DNA of 6,884 bases from Acidobacteriota bacterium (GCA_021793595.1 JAJYSL010000229.1:1-6884); one strand, 5' to 3'. Positions 1-6,704 are shown, counted from the first letter of the stretch. Program-made: numbers and translations. The notes: generated by a model not told the origin, from the sequence alone.

Positions 1-11
1 GCGGCATCTGC

Positions 12-629
12 TCAGTCCCCGTCGCCGCCCCCGTCACCGTCCCCATCGCCGCCATAGCCGTAACCGTCGCCGCCATACGGTCCATAGCCGGGCACATATC
101 CGGGTCCGCCCATGTACTGCACATGGACATAGACGCCGAGGCGCGGGTTATAGGCCAGATACCAACCGCCATGGTCCGGATCAGGATAAAGCGAGATATC
201 GTCGTCGCCCCAGTTCCATCCGTTGCAGTAGCCCCAGTCTCCGGGAGCGACGCTGAAGTAATTACCGCCAAACCAGAAACGGCCCGGTCCGCCTCCTTCG
301 ATTCGCCACATGTGGCCGGGGCCGAAGCCGCCGCGCCAGCGGCCATAGGCGAATGGATGATCGAGATGGAATCGAGCATCACCCGGCCCCATGTCATGGC
401 CGACCCAATCCGCGCGTCCACCATGCCAGTCCACGTGCGGCGCATCAGGATGGCCGAAGCCGTCGGAGAAATTCCGATCTGGACCGCCACGAAAAGGCTG
501 ACCGTGAAACGGCATCGGGCCACGATCCGGGGGACGCATAGGGCGCCAGTCTCCGTGCGGCTGAGCGAAGAGCGCTGGAGCTGTACCAAGCAGAAGCGCC
601 AGTACGGCAATCGTTGTTATTGTCTTCAT
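12..629 (-). CDS. Small exported Gly/His/Trp/Tyr-rich protein of unknown function
   Basis: The protein has 205 residues. The ATG at 629 is chosen over an upstream in-frame ATG because it opens directly with a signal peptide (MKTITTIAVLALLLGTAP) and has a TGAGG ribosome binding site 7 bases upstream. Cleavage is likely near residues 19-22 (APA or LFA before QPHG), so the product should pass through Sec to the periplasm or outside. Residues 23-110 are rich in Pro, His, Gly, Arg and Trp. Residues about 111-173 look more folded, with many aromatics and a segment YNPRLGVYVHVQYMG. The last 30 residues are almost only Gly, Tyr and Asp and end in DGDGDGGGDGD, which contains a DxDxDG pattern (D195, D197, D199). 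There is one Cys (C135). I do not recognise the family. It lies 100 bases after glyA on the same strand and may be co-transcribed or independent. Confidence 0.72.
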   Translation of the reverse strand: MKTITTIAVLALLLGTAPALFAQPHGDWRPMRPPDRGPMPFHGQPFRGGPDRNFSDGFGHPDAPHVDWHGGRADWVGHDMGPGDARFHLDHPFAYGRWRGGFGPGHMWRIEGGGPGRFWFGGNYFSVAPGDWGYCNGWNWGDDDISLYPDPDHGGWYLAYNPRLGVYVHVQYMGGPGYVPGYGPYGGDGYGYGGDGDGDGGGDGD

Positions 630-646
630 GTCGAGCCTCAGCGCAC

Positions 647-673
647 TGGAAGCTTTGTGCTTTCGGGCTTCCA
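647..673. repeat. Inverted repeat in the glyA to exported-protein spacer
   Basis: TGGAAGC at 647-653 and GCTTCCA at 667-673 form a perfect 7-bp stem with a 13-base loop. It sits 18 bases before the start codon of the exported protein, just upstream of its ribosome binding site. It has no T-run on the minus strand, so it is not a standard intrinsic terminator for glyA. It could be an RNA processing or stability element, or chance. Confidence 0.35.
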
Positions 674-729
674 TGCGCACTCTTGTAACTGCTGAAACCC
701 GCGCTGCCTGCGCGAGTTGCGCTGTCGCT

Positions 730-2016
730 TCAAACAGCGACCGGCTGGCGCTTCCAGGCATAGAGCGGGAATCGGTTCGCCAGCTCCGTTACCTCGCCGT
801 GAATCCGCGCGAGAGCTGCGTCGTCGGTGCGATGATCCAGCGCGCGCGCAATCCACTGGGCAATCTGCCGCATCTCTGCTTCGCCCATGCCGCGCGTGGT
901 CAGCGCAGGTGTGCCGATGCGAATGCCGGAAGGTTTGAGCGGAGGATTCGTGTCGTAGGGAATCGCATTCTTGTTCACAGTGATGCCCGCCTTGCCCAGC
1001 GCCAACTCGGCTTCGGAGCCGAGAATGCCTTTGGCAAAGACATCCACCAGCATCACATGATTGTCCGTACCGCCGGAGATGATGCGGAAGCCTGCCTCTT
1101 GCAGCGAGTCGGCCAGCACGCGCGCATTCTCCACCACGCGCCGCGCGTAATCGGCAAACGAGGGCGAGAGCGCTTCCTTGAAGGCCACAGCCTTGGCCGC
1201 GACAATGTGCACCAGCGGACCGCCCTGCTGGCCTGGAAAGACCGCGCGGTCGATCGCCGCTGCCAGCTCCTGACCGCACAGAATCAGCCCGGAGCGCGGT
1301 CCACGCAGCGTCTTGTGCGTGGTGGTGGTCACAATCTGCGCATGCGGCACCGGCGAAGGATGAACGCCGCCCGCCACCAGGCCAGCGACGTGCGCCATGT
1401 CGATGAGCAGCAGCGCACCGACCTTGTCGGCAATCTGGCGCATGCGCGCGAAGTCCCAGATGCGGGAGTAGGCGCTTGCACCTCCGATGATCAGCCGGGG
1501 TTTTTCCCGTTCCGCGATCGACTCCAGTTCATCGTAATCGATGGTCTCCGTGTCCTTGCGCACGCCATAAAACGTGGGCCGGAACTGCTTGCCGCTGAAG
1601 CTGAGCTTGTGGCCGTGCGTCAGATGGCCACCGTGTGCCAGGTCCAGCCCCAGAATCGTATCTCCGTGCTGAAGCACCGCCATGTAGGCGGCCGCGTTGG
1701 CCTGGGAGCCGGAGTGCGGCTGCACGTTTGCGTGTTCGGAACCGAAAAGCGCCTTGGCGCGATCGCGGGCCAGATTCTCCACAATGTCGGTGAATTCGCA
1801 GCCGCCGTAGTAGCGTTTGCCCGGATAGCCTTCCGCATACTTGTTCGTAAAGACGCTGCCCGCGGCTTCGAGAACGGCTTCGGAGACAAAGTTCTCGCTG
1901 GCAATCATCTCCAGCCCTTCATGCTGGCGCATGAGTTCATGCTCAAGTGCGGCGGCAACGTCAGGATCGGCCTGAGCCAGAGGCAGGGCAAAGGAAGCAG
2001 GTACGCGGTCGGTCAT
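730..2016 (-). CDS. glyA: Serine hydroxymethyltransferase
   Basis: This cytosolic PLP enzyme interconverts serine plus tetrahydrofolate with glycine plus 5,10-methylenetetrahydrofolate, the main source of one-carbon units for purines, thymidylate and methionine. At 428 residues it is full length for bacterial SHMT. The PLP-binding lysine is K235 in [13 protein letters not shown]206 and H209 in [11 protein letters not shown] are the cofactor-ring aspartate and its companion histidine. H131 in [10 protein letters not shown] is the residue that stacks on PLP. R366 in SGIRIGTPA is the substrate carboxylate arginine. The N-terminal [11 protein letters not shown] and the [14 protein letters not shown] segment are family signatures, and no key residue is missing. 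The ATG at 2016 overlaps the stop codon of the upstream hydrolase (ATGA), and no clear Shine-Dalgarno precedes it, so translation is probably coupled. Composition is very GC-rich, like the hydrolase gene. Confidence 0.97.
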   Translation of the reverse strand: MTDRVPASFALPLAQADPDVAAALEHELMRQHEGLEMIASENFVSEAVLEAAGSVFTNKYAEGYPGKRYYGGCEFTDIVENLARDRAKALFGSEHANVQPHSGSQANAAAYMAVLQHGDTILGLDLAHGGHLTHGHKLSFSGKQFRPTFYGVRKDTETIDYDELESIAEREKPRLIIGGASAYSRIWDFARMRQIADKVGALLLIDMAHVAGLVAGGVHPSPVPHAQIVTTTTHKTLRGPRSGLILCGQELAAAIDRAVFPGQQGGPLVHIVAAKAVAFKEALSPSFADYARRVVENARVLADSLQEAGFRIISGGTDNHVMLVDVFAKGILGSEAELALGKAGITVNKNAIPYDTNPPLKPSGIRIGTPALTTRGMGEAEMRQIAQWIARALDHRTDDAALARIHGEVTELANRFPLYAWKRQPVAV

Positions 2017-3365
2017 ACCAGCATTTTATGCGTTTTTGCCTCTCCGTGCACCGCCAGCTCCGGTTCTTCGCTGCTCCCTTCGCCCTTTCCCAGGGCCGTC
2101 GGAGCGCGGCCGGGCGGGGCTTCCGTTGCCAGAGCACGAAAGGCGCGATAGACAAACGACCCGAGAAACCAGCCGTCCATATACTGGAACGGCGTCTCCC
2201 CGGTGGTGTAGTGTCCGCAGGGCAGCTCGCGCCGCTCAAAGACGATCCCGTGTTCGTCGAACGAGCGCAGAACCTCCAGCGAATACTCCAGCGGAAAGGT
2301 TAGATCGTAGCGTGCATAGACCAGCAGAGCATGTTTGGCCGAGGCAAGCGACGCTGCGGCCTGCCCGTTACTGTAGCTGGCGAACTTTGCGTAGTAATGC
2401 ATGGGGCTGATGCCGGCCCACAGACGGCGCAGATCGCCCTGTGTGAAGCCCGCGTCTTCCAGCCCCTGGCGGATGTGGCGCGTGCTCTGGCCGGTCCAGA
2501 CCACGTCGCCAAACGCCGCAGAGGCGTGATTGAAGGCATTCACGCGCAGCCGGGCGTCATGCGCGCTGGCCAGAAAGGCGTAGCAGCTTCCCAGGCTTGT
2601 CCCCAGCACGCCAAACTGCTCGTAGCCCTGCTCCTCGAGCCAGTCCAGGCAGCAGCGGATATCGACGACCGCCTGCTGTACTGCAGCCAGCGTCCGCCCA
2701 ATATTTGCACTCACCGCGTAGTCGGCGCGCTCCAGCTCCGCAGGACGGCGAATGTCGTGATACGGCTTGGAGAGCCGCAGCGCCGAGACTCCAAAGCGGT
2801 TGAAGATCGCGCAGAGCGCATTGTGGCTGAGCGCGTCGGCGTTCCACTGCGGCAGAACGATAATCGCCTGCTTCGGGCGGCCAGGGTTTGGTTCGGAAGG
2901 AAACCAGCGCGCGTTGGCGGCATCATTCTCCGGATACGGCGTGCGGATCGGCGAAGTGAAGCGCAGAAACTGCGCAGGCGGAATCTTTCCCTGCGCCGCC
3001 GCCTGCTCCATGCGCCAGGCTTTGCGCAGCGTCTCCGGACGAACGTTGGTGGGAAACAACTGCGGCGCGCGCTCTTCCAGGCGAAAATCCGTCGGCGTGC
3101 GATAGCCGAAAAATTGCTCGCTGTCGGCCAGGATCGCCTCGTTGACTGCCATCATCAGGGCCTTCGCGTCCGGCTGGGCAGCCACGTCTCCGCGGGCCAG
3201 CCGCTCGCTCACGCGCAGCGCTTCGTCGTCCAGTCCCACGCCGCGCAGATACGGCATCAGCCAGTCGAATCCCCACTCCAGCGGACGCACGATGCGGTTC
3301 TGGTCACGCGTCGTCAGCCTCGTCTCCCAAGCGTACATCCAGCGCGCGTAAAGGCCATCAAGCAT
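2013..3365 (-). CDS. Alpha/beta hydrolase family protein, substrate unknown
   Basis: The 450-residue protein has an alpha/beta-hydrolase core at about residues 165-405 behind a long N-terminal part (1-160) that resembles nothing I can name. The nucleophile elbow is GTSLGS with S257. The likely acid is D354 (ARYDLTF) and the likely histidine is H385 ([10 protein letters not shown]), in the correct order for the fold. I see no signal peptide or membrane segment, so it is probably cytosolic. The segment [13 protein letters not shown] before the elbow recalls the ABHD18/DUF2048 branch, but that is only a resemblance. The last 40 residues, rich in Pro, Gly, Glu and Lys, look disordered. The ATG at 3365 is bounded by an in-frame stop three codons upstream; only a weak GAAG precedes it. 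The stop overlaps the glyA start, giving a two-gene operon. The reaction cannot be told from sequence; a hydrolase or peptidase role is inference. Confidence 0.88.
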   Translation of the reverse strand: MLDGLYARWMYAWETRLTTRDQNRIVRPLEWGFDWLMPYLRGVGLDDEALRVSERLARGDVAAQPDAKALMMAVNEAILADSEQFFGYRTPTDFRLEERAPQLFPTNVRPETLRKAWRMEQAAAQGKIPPAQFLRFTSPIRTPYPENDAANARWFPSEPNPGRPKQAIIVLPQWNADALSHNALCAIFNRFGVSALRLSKPYHDIRRPAELERADYAVSANIGRTLAAVQQAVVDIRCCLDWLEEQGYEQFGVLGTSLGSCYAFLASAHDARLRVNAFNHASAAFGDVVWTGQSTRHIRQGLEDAGFTQGDLRRLWAGISPMHYYAKFASYSNGQAAASLASAKHALLVYARYDLTFPLEYSLEVLRSFDEHGIVFERRELPCGHYTTGETPFQYMDGWFLGSFVYRAFRALATEAPPGRAPTALGKGEGSSEEPELAVHGEAKTHKMLV

Positions 3366-3382
3366 GATACTTCAGTTTATCA

Positions 3383-3396
3383 GCGCGCCTTCGCGC
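3383..3396. repeat. Short GC hairpin in the hydrolase leader
   Basis: GCGCG and CGCGC pair around a CCTT loop, 17 bases upstream of the hydrolase start codon. It would lie in the 5' untranslated region of the hydrolase-glyA message and could modulate translation. It is short, and a chance origin is possible in GC-rich DNA. Confidence 0.25.
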
Positions 3397-3482
3397 GTAG
3401 TCTGCGGGGACTGTATCCGAGAGCAATCGCAGGAACATCGCTACGGGAAAAGAGAGGATTTCCATATATCCAGCAATTTGCA

Positions 3483-3498
3483 CGCATGGTAGAATGCG
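3483..3498 (+). promoter_or_regulatory. Likely promoter of the lacI-type gene with overlapping inverted repeat
   Basis: An extended -10 element, TGGTAGAAT, lies at 3487-3495, about 30 bases before the regulator's start codon. A possible weak -35 (TATCCA, 3467-3472) is 17 bases upstream of the TAGAAT hexamer. The -10 sits inside an inverted repeat, CGCAT (3483-3487) and ATGCG (3494-3498), with a 6-base spacer. A symmetric site over the -10 of a LacI-type gene suggests autoregulation, but the arms are short. The consensus CcpA/PurR-type central CG operator is not seen. Confidence 0.4.
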
Positions 3499-3525
3499 AT
3501 AATTTGTTAACCATACGATTGCGAG

Positions 3526-4635
3526 ATGTCCTTGCCCAAGATTCCAGCGGAGCAGAAGCGACAACGAATTGACCAGGATACTCCCGTTGGTCGCTCCTCC
3601 GTGAGTCTGAAGGAGCTGGCCGCGCACCTTGGCCTGTCTCAAACAACTGTATCAAGAGTAATTAACAAAACTACTGCCGCCGACCGAATTCCACAATCAA
3701 CGCAGAAGCGCATTTTGGAAGCTGCGTCCTTGTTGAAATATGAGGCGAATTTCTTCGCGCGCGGGCTACGGAATAAAAAAAGCTTCACGATCGGCGTAAT
3801 GGTCCCGGAGATCAGCGAAGGTTATTCCACCGCTGTATTGAGTGGCATAGAGGATGCATTGTTACAGGAAGGTTTCTTCTACTTTATTGTGAGTCATCGC
3901 CACCGTCCGGAGCTTCTTGAGGGGTATCCAAAACTGCTGCTTTCACGAGCCGTGGAAGGTATCATCGCAGTCGACACCCAGATCAACCAGGAACTCCCCG
4001 TACCGATCATTGCCGTGTCAGGACACAAACCGCATGAAGGTGTTGTAAATATTCAACTCGACCATACAAAAGCGGTGAGACTTGCTCTGGAACATTTGCT
4101 TACACTTGGGCATAGAAAGATAGCCTTTATAAAGGGGCAGGTGTTCAGCTCGGATACAAAGCTCCGCTGGAAGGCAATTTGCGACGTGTCTTCTCTGTTA
4201 GGAATTGATATCGATCCGCAGTTGACTGTTCAATTAGAGGGTTCTTCCACGGGAACAGTATCCGGACACGCAGCAGCGCGCGCTCTACTTCAAAGAAACA
4301 AAAAGTTCACGGCAATATTTGCTTTCAATGATCTTTCTGCAATTGGCGCCATCCGCGCTCTAAGTGAGGCGAATTTACGAGTTCCACACGATGTGTCTGT
4401 CGTTGGTTTTGATGATGTTCTGAGTGCATCTACAAATAATCCGGGCTTGACTACCGTCCACCAACCACTTCGTGAAATGGGCGGGATCGCTGCATCCACC
4501 TTGTTGAACATGATTCGAAAGACGAATACACCGAACCGATTGATTCGGGTGCTGCCTACTTTCATAGTTCGGCAATCAACCTGCCATGTTAAGGAGACTC
4601 TCCGCAAGTCTCAACCTCGCGTTCTGCTTGGATAA
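3526..4635 (+). CDS. LacI/GalR-family transcriptional regulator
   Basis: This 369-residue cytosolic DNA-binding protein probably senses a sugar or other small metabolite as a dimer. The helix-turn-helix spans residues 26-48 (VSLKELAAHLGLSQTTVSR). The LacI base-reading positions 17, 18 and 22 correspond here to Q40, T41 and R45. The hinge helix keeps the N-x-x-A-x-x-L pattern (N75, A78, L81) used for minor-groove insertion. The periplasmic-binding-like domain runs from about 87 to 350, with IGVMVPEI, GHRKIAFI, FAFNDLSAIGAIRAL, SVVGFDDV and LTTVHQPLREMG. About 22 charged residues precede the usual family start. No later Met allows a shorter form, although a GTG at V26 is possible. No Shine-Dalgarno is evident before the ATG. 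Two sampled lines are about 40-43% GC, far below glyA, suggesting transfer. No sugar transporter or glycosidase lies next to it, so its targets are unknown. Confidence 0.93.
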   Translation: MSLPKIPAEQKRQRIDQDTPVGRSSVSLKELAAHLGLSQTTVSRVINKTTAADRIPQSTQKRILEAASLLKYEANFFARGLRNKKSFTIGVMVPEISEGYSTAVLSGIEDALLQEGFFYFIVSHRHRPELLEGYPKLLLSRAVEGIIAVDTQINQELPVPIIAVSGHKPHEGVVNIQLDHTKAVRLALEHLLTLGHRKIAFIKGQVFSSDTKLRWKAICDVSSLLGIDIDPQLTVQLEGSSTGTVSGHAAARALLQRNKKFTAIFAFNDLSAIGAIRALSEANLRVPHDVSVVGFDDVLSASTNNPGLTTVHQPLREMGGIAASTLLNMIRKTNTPNRLIRVLPTFIVRQSTCHVKETLRKSQPRVLLG

Positions 4636-4750
4636 AAGGATAGCTTGATGCGGCAATAAACGCTGGCGCACCAGGCGAGTCTTGGAAAAACAGTCTCAAG
4701 CCTTCGAACGAGTTGATTTTATTGGGGGAGGAATGAAGTCGCGGAAGCTA

Positions 4751-5014
4751 TTACCTGGATACCTCGTCGTACCTGCTCAGTGCTTCTTTCGCGCGCTCCA
4801 GCTGCTTGCGATGAGAGTCTAGCTCAGAAGCGGCAGCCTTAAGGTTGGCTTCCACGGCTCGAAGACTGGCTTTGCTGCTCTTAAGTTCTGATTTTTTCAT
4901 GTTCAGAGAAGCTTCTATGTCATGGCGCTCTTGCTCCGCTGGCTCTTTGGGATCACCGTTGACCATGACATACGGAAGGCCATCTTTTCCTATCCACAAA
5001 AGTCCCCACAGCAA
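4751..5014 (-). CDS. Small leucine-zipper (coiled-coil) protein, hypothetical
   Basis: Reading from a TTG at 5014 gives 87 residues. From I33 to Y82 it is a continuous charged amphipathic helix. Leucines stand at 37, 44, 51, 58, 65, 72 and 79, exactly every seventh residue, so a parallel dimer or oligomer is expected. The N-terminal 25 residues contain WGLLWIGKDGLPYVMVNGDP, which is hydrophobic but too short and polar for a convincing membrane segment. The start is uncertain. TTG 5014 has no clear ribosome binding site, the reading frame stays open back to a TGA at 5039-5041, and ATG 4966 (71 residues) would keep the whole zipper. It lies 50 bases after fic on the same strand and could share its transcript. 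A sampled line is about 38% GC, unlike fic. I recognise no family. It may be a fragment of a longer coiled-coil gene. Confidence 0.55.
   Translation of the reverse strand: MLWGLLWIGKDGLPYVMVNGDPKEPAEQERHDIEASLNMKKSELKSSKASLRAVEANLKAAASELDSHRKQLERAKEALSRYDEVSR
4994..5011. repeat. Short direct repeat, left copy (CCACAAAAG-TCCCCACAG)
   Basis: CCACAAAAGTCCCCACAG here recurs at 6688-6704 as CCACAAAAGACCCACAG, in the same orientation with one substitution and one missing base. The 10-mer AGTCCCCACA (5001-5010) also recurs exactly at 6683-6692. This copy overlaps the start of the zipper ORF. The two copies flank the fic gene. They could be ends of an inserted segment, protein-binding sites, or a chance match in C/A-rich sequence. 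Confidence 0.35.
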
Positions 5015-5064
5015 ATTTTCAGTTTGGTCTTGAACAATTCACTGGTGTAACACGGCCCTGCTTA

Positions 5065-6231
5065 CTACCGGATCGGCTCGGTTCCGGCGCTCACAATGTT
5101 CAGGTATTGGGTGTAGGCAAAGATGCGGTCACGCTCCCGCCCGGTGACCTCCCGTGCAATGCCCAACTCTGCCAGCCGTGCCAATGCGCCGCTCACGGTA
5201 GGAACGGACAGGTTCAGCGCGCGTGCGGCAAGGCCGATATTGATGAGCGGTTTCTTCTGCATGTACTCATGGACTCGCAGCGCAGAGAGCGCAGAGCGAC
5301 CTATCGCCTGAATGCGCTTCCGGTCTGCTTCAAATAGGCGAATCAATTCCACGGCAGTATCGGCGGCTTGCTTTGCCGTAACCTCTGCCCCTTCCAGGAA
5401 GAAGGCCAGCCATTCTTCCCAAACGCCCTGTGTCCGCACGCGCTGGAGCAGGTCGTAATACGCCGCGCGATGCGTCTTGAAGTAAAGGCTCAGATACAGC
5501 AGAGGCTCCCGCAATGCGCCGCGCGCGCAGAGTAGCAGCGTAATAAGCAAGCGCCCAAGTCTTCCATTGCCATCCAGAAACGGGTGAATGGTCTCAAACT
5601 GCACATGGATCAATCCAAGTTGAACCAGCAGCGGAAGCGTCTGTGTCTCGTCATGGAGGAACTTTTCAAAGCTGTCCAGGCACTCCATCAGGCGCTCAGG
5701 CGGAGGCGGAACGAATGCCGCGTTCCCCGGACGTGTGCCACCAATCCAGTTCTGCGACCGGCGAAACTCTCCAGGTGTACGGTCTCCGCCGCGCCCGTCT
5801 TGCAATAGGATGCCGTGAATTTCACGGATCAAACGCAAAGAGAGCGGGAAGCCGTCCCGGAGCCGTTCCAAGCCATGCTGCATGGCCGCCACATAGTTGG
5901 ACACCTCCCGCACATCGTCGATTGGGACGCCCGGCACGACCTCATTTTCAAACAGGAGCAGATCGGAGAGCGAGGATTGCGTGCCTTCAATCTGCGAGGA
6001 CAGCACGGCCTCTTTGCGAACGTAGAGGTACAGGAACAGTTCTGTATCCGGCAGAAGTGTGGAAAGCCCATCCAGACGTCCAAGCGCCTGATTCGCCCGG
6101 TCCAGGAGAGGATGAAAGGCATCCAGTACCAACGGCGGATCAGGAGGCAACGGACGCGGAACGAACGCCCGGACACTCTCCCCCGTTGTGCTGGTGACCG
6201 CGTACTCCCCCGTCTCCCTTTGGGCTGGCAT
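5065..6231 (-). CDS. fic: Class II Fic-domain adenylyltransferase with C-terminal winged helix
   Basis: Fic enzymes move AMP from ATP onto Ser, Thr or Tyr hydroxyls of target proteins. The complete core motif HPFLDGNGRLGR is at 216-227: catalytic H216, the metal-binding acidic D220, the phosphate-binding loop GNGR, and R227. An N-terminal inhibitory helix SSQIEG (S78 to G83) fits the class II (S/T)xxxE(G/N) pattern, with E82 predicted to block productive ATP binding. The target-docking flap lies at about 152-180 (TPGEFRRSQNWIGG). A winged-helix domain follows at about 315-377 (INIGLAARALNLSVPTVSGALARL). This order and the 388-residue length match SoFic of Shewanella. No later Met is available until residue 117, so the start is the ATG at 6231. 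An AAAGGA motif lies 16 bases upstream of it, or 7 bases before an in-frame ATA at 6240. About 62% GC in a sampled line. The substrate is unknown. Confidence 0.95.
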   Translation of the reverse strand: MPAQRETGEYAVTSTTGESVRAFVPRPLPPDPPLVLDAFHPLLDRANQALGRLDGLSTLLPDTELFLYLYVRKEAVLSSQIEGTQSSLSDLLLFENEVVPGVPIDDVREVSNYVAAMQHGLERLRDGFPLSLRLIREIHGILLQDGRGGDRTPGEFRRSQNWIGGTRPGNAAFVPPPPERLMECLDSFEKFLHDETQTLPLLVQLGLIHVQFETIHPFLDGNGRLGRLLITLLLCARGALREPLLYLSLYFKTHRAAYYDLLQRVRTQGVWEEWLAFFLEGAEVTAKQAADTAVELIRLFEADRKRIQAIGRSALSALRVHEYMQKKPLINIGLAARALNLSVPTVSGALARLAELGIAREVTGRERDRIFAYTQYLNIVSAGTEPIR

Positions 6232-6266
6232 CTTGACTATGCAAGCATCCTTTCATAACGGCTTCA

Positions 6267-6303
6267 GCTATTAAAAAATAGCGGCTTATTCTTTAATAAG
6301 CAA
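6267..6303 (-). promoter_or_regulatory. Likely fic promoter covered by two adjacent palindromes
   Basis: Two perfect inverted repeats stand one base apart. GCTATT-AAAA-AATAGC covers 6267-6282 and GCTTATT-CTTT-AATAAGC covers 6284-6301. Their half-sites differ by a single added T, and both have 4-base centres, 18 bases apart. Reading leftward on the minus strand, TTGCTT (6298-6303) and TATTTT (6275-6280) are separated by 17 bases and make a plausible -35/-10 pair, each inside one palindrome. That would start transcription about 35-40 bases before the fic ATG. A repressor on these sites would block the promoter. The Fic winged helix is one candidate, but this is inference. Confidence 0.5.
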
Positions 6304-6330
6304 CCTCTCTGCCATCTGGAAGCATGGTGC

Positions 6331-6425
6331 AATTTCCGCGATTTCCGCATCGAATCAAAAAATAAATCATTTATTTATAACAACATGCTTGATAATTTCC
6401 GCGCGAAGCGGTGGAAACGGAAATC
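6331..6425. repeat. Cluster of ATTTCCGC repeats with inverted copies
   Basis: AATTTCCGCG occurs at 6331-6340 and again at 6394-6403. The first is followed directly by a second near copy, ATTTCCGCA (6341-6349). CGGAAATC at 6418-6425 is the exact reverse complement of 6340-6347. TTTCC (6396-6400) and GGAAA (6413-6417) can also pair as an imperfect hairpin. These lie 100-195 bases upstream of fic and look like a group of protein-binding sites or an element end. No gene is seen here. Confidence 0.4.
6360..6376. repeat. Perfect AT-only palindrome
   Basis: AAATAAAT (6360-6367), a central C, and ATTTATTT (6369-6376) form a perfect 17-base palindrome in the middle of the ATTTCCGC repeat cluster. It is too AT-rich for a stable RNA hairpin and has no matching gene to terminate, so a protein-binding or easily melted site is more likely than a terminator. 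Confidence 0.4.
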
Positions 6426-6687
6426 ACCCTAAATAATTCTGGCGCTAGTGTACCCCAGGGGTCATGCGTTACCCGCAACACTTCAAGGTCAGGAAGGACC
6501 CGTTCGTTGGTTCAAGGCGGTTTTCAGGGGGCAGACCATCTTTTGAGCTGCCAATGCATCAAAAAGAGCGCTTTTGCCATCTGGTGACTAATTTGGCGAC
6601 TGAATCCAAAAGCCGCGCAATAAGCCCTTTGTTTTGTTGGACTGTCAACGCAATGAGGCGAAAATGGGGGCTGAATGCAAGTAGTCC

Positions 6688-6704
6688 CCACAAAAGACCC
6701 ACAG
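6688..6704. repeat. Short direct repeat, right copy (CCACAAAAG-ACCCACAG)
   Basis: This is the partner of the copy at 4994-5011, same orientation, 17 bases with one substitution and one deletion relative to it. It lies about 50 bases from the 3' end of tRNA-Cys. The AGTCCCCACA 10-mer found inside the left copy is at 6683-6692 here, overlapping the repeat, so the two loci share two offset matches. Confidence 0.35.

Noticed and set aside
628..2151. Long plus-strand ORF of 507 residues over glyA
   Set aside because: It is the GC-rich antisense shadow of the well-supported glyA gene, with Arg/Ala/His-rich composition and no domain.
2331..3572. Plus-strand ORF of 413 residues over the hydrolase gene
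   Set aside because: Antisense shadow of the hydrolase, Arg-rich, without motifs.
4636..4750. Terminator for the lacI-type gene
   Set aside because: The only hairpin, around CTGG-CGCA-CCAG near 4663-4674, is weak and lacks a T-run after it.
4733..4822. Plus-strand mini-ORF of 29 residues right after GGGGGAGGA
   Set aside because: The purine-rich box touches the ATG, far closer than a working ribosome site. The peptide is antisense to the zipper ORF and shows nothing recognisable.
6643..6648. Perfect -35 hexamer TTGACA on the minus strand
   Set aside because: No -10 hexamer better than three matches lies at 16-18 bases, and no gene follows within 400 bases.
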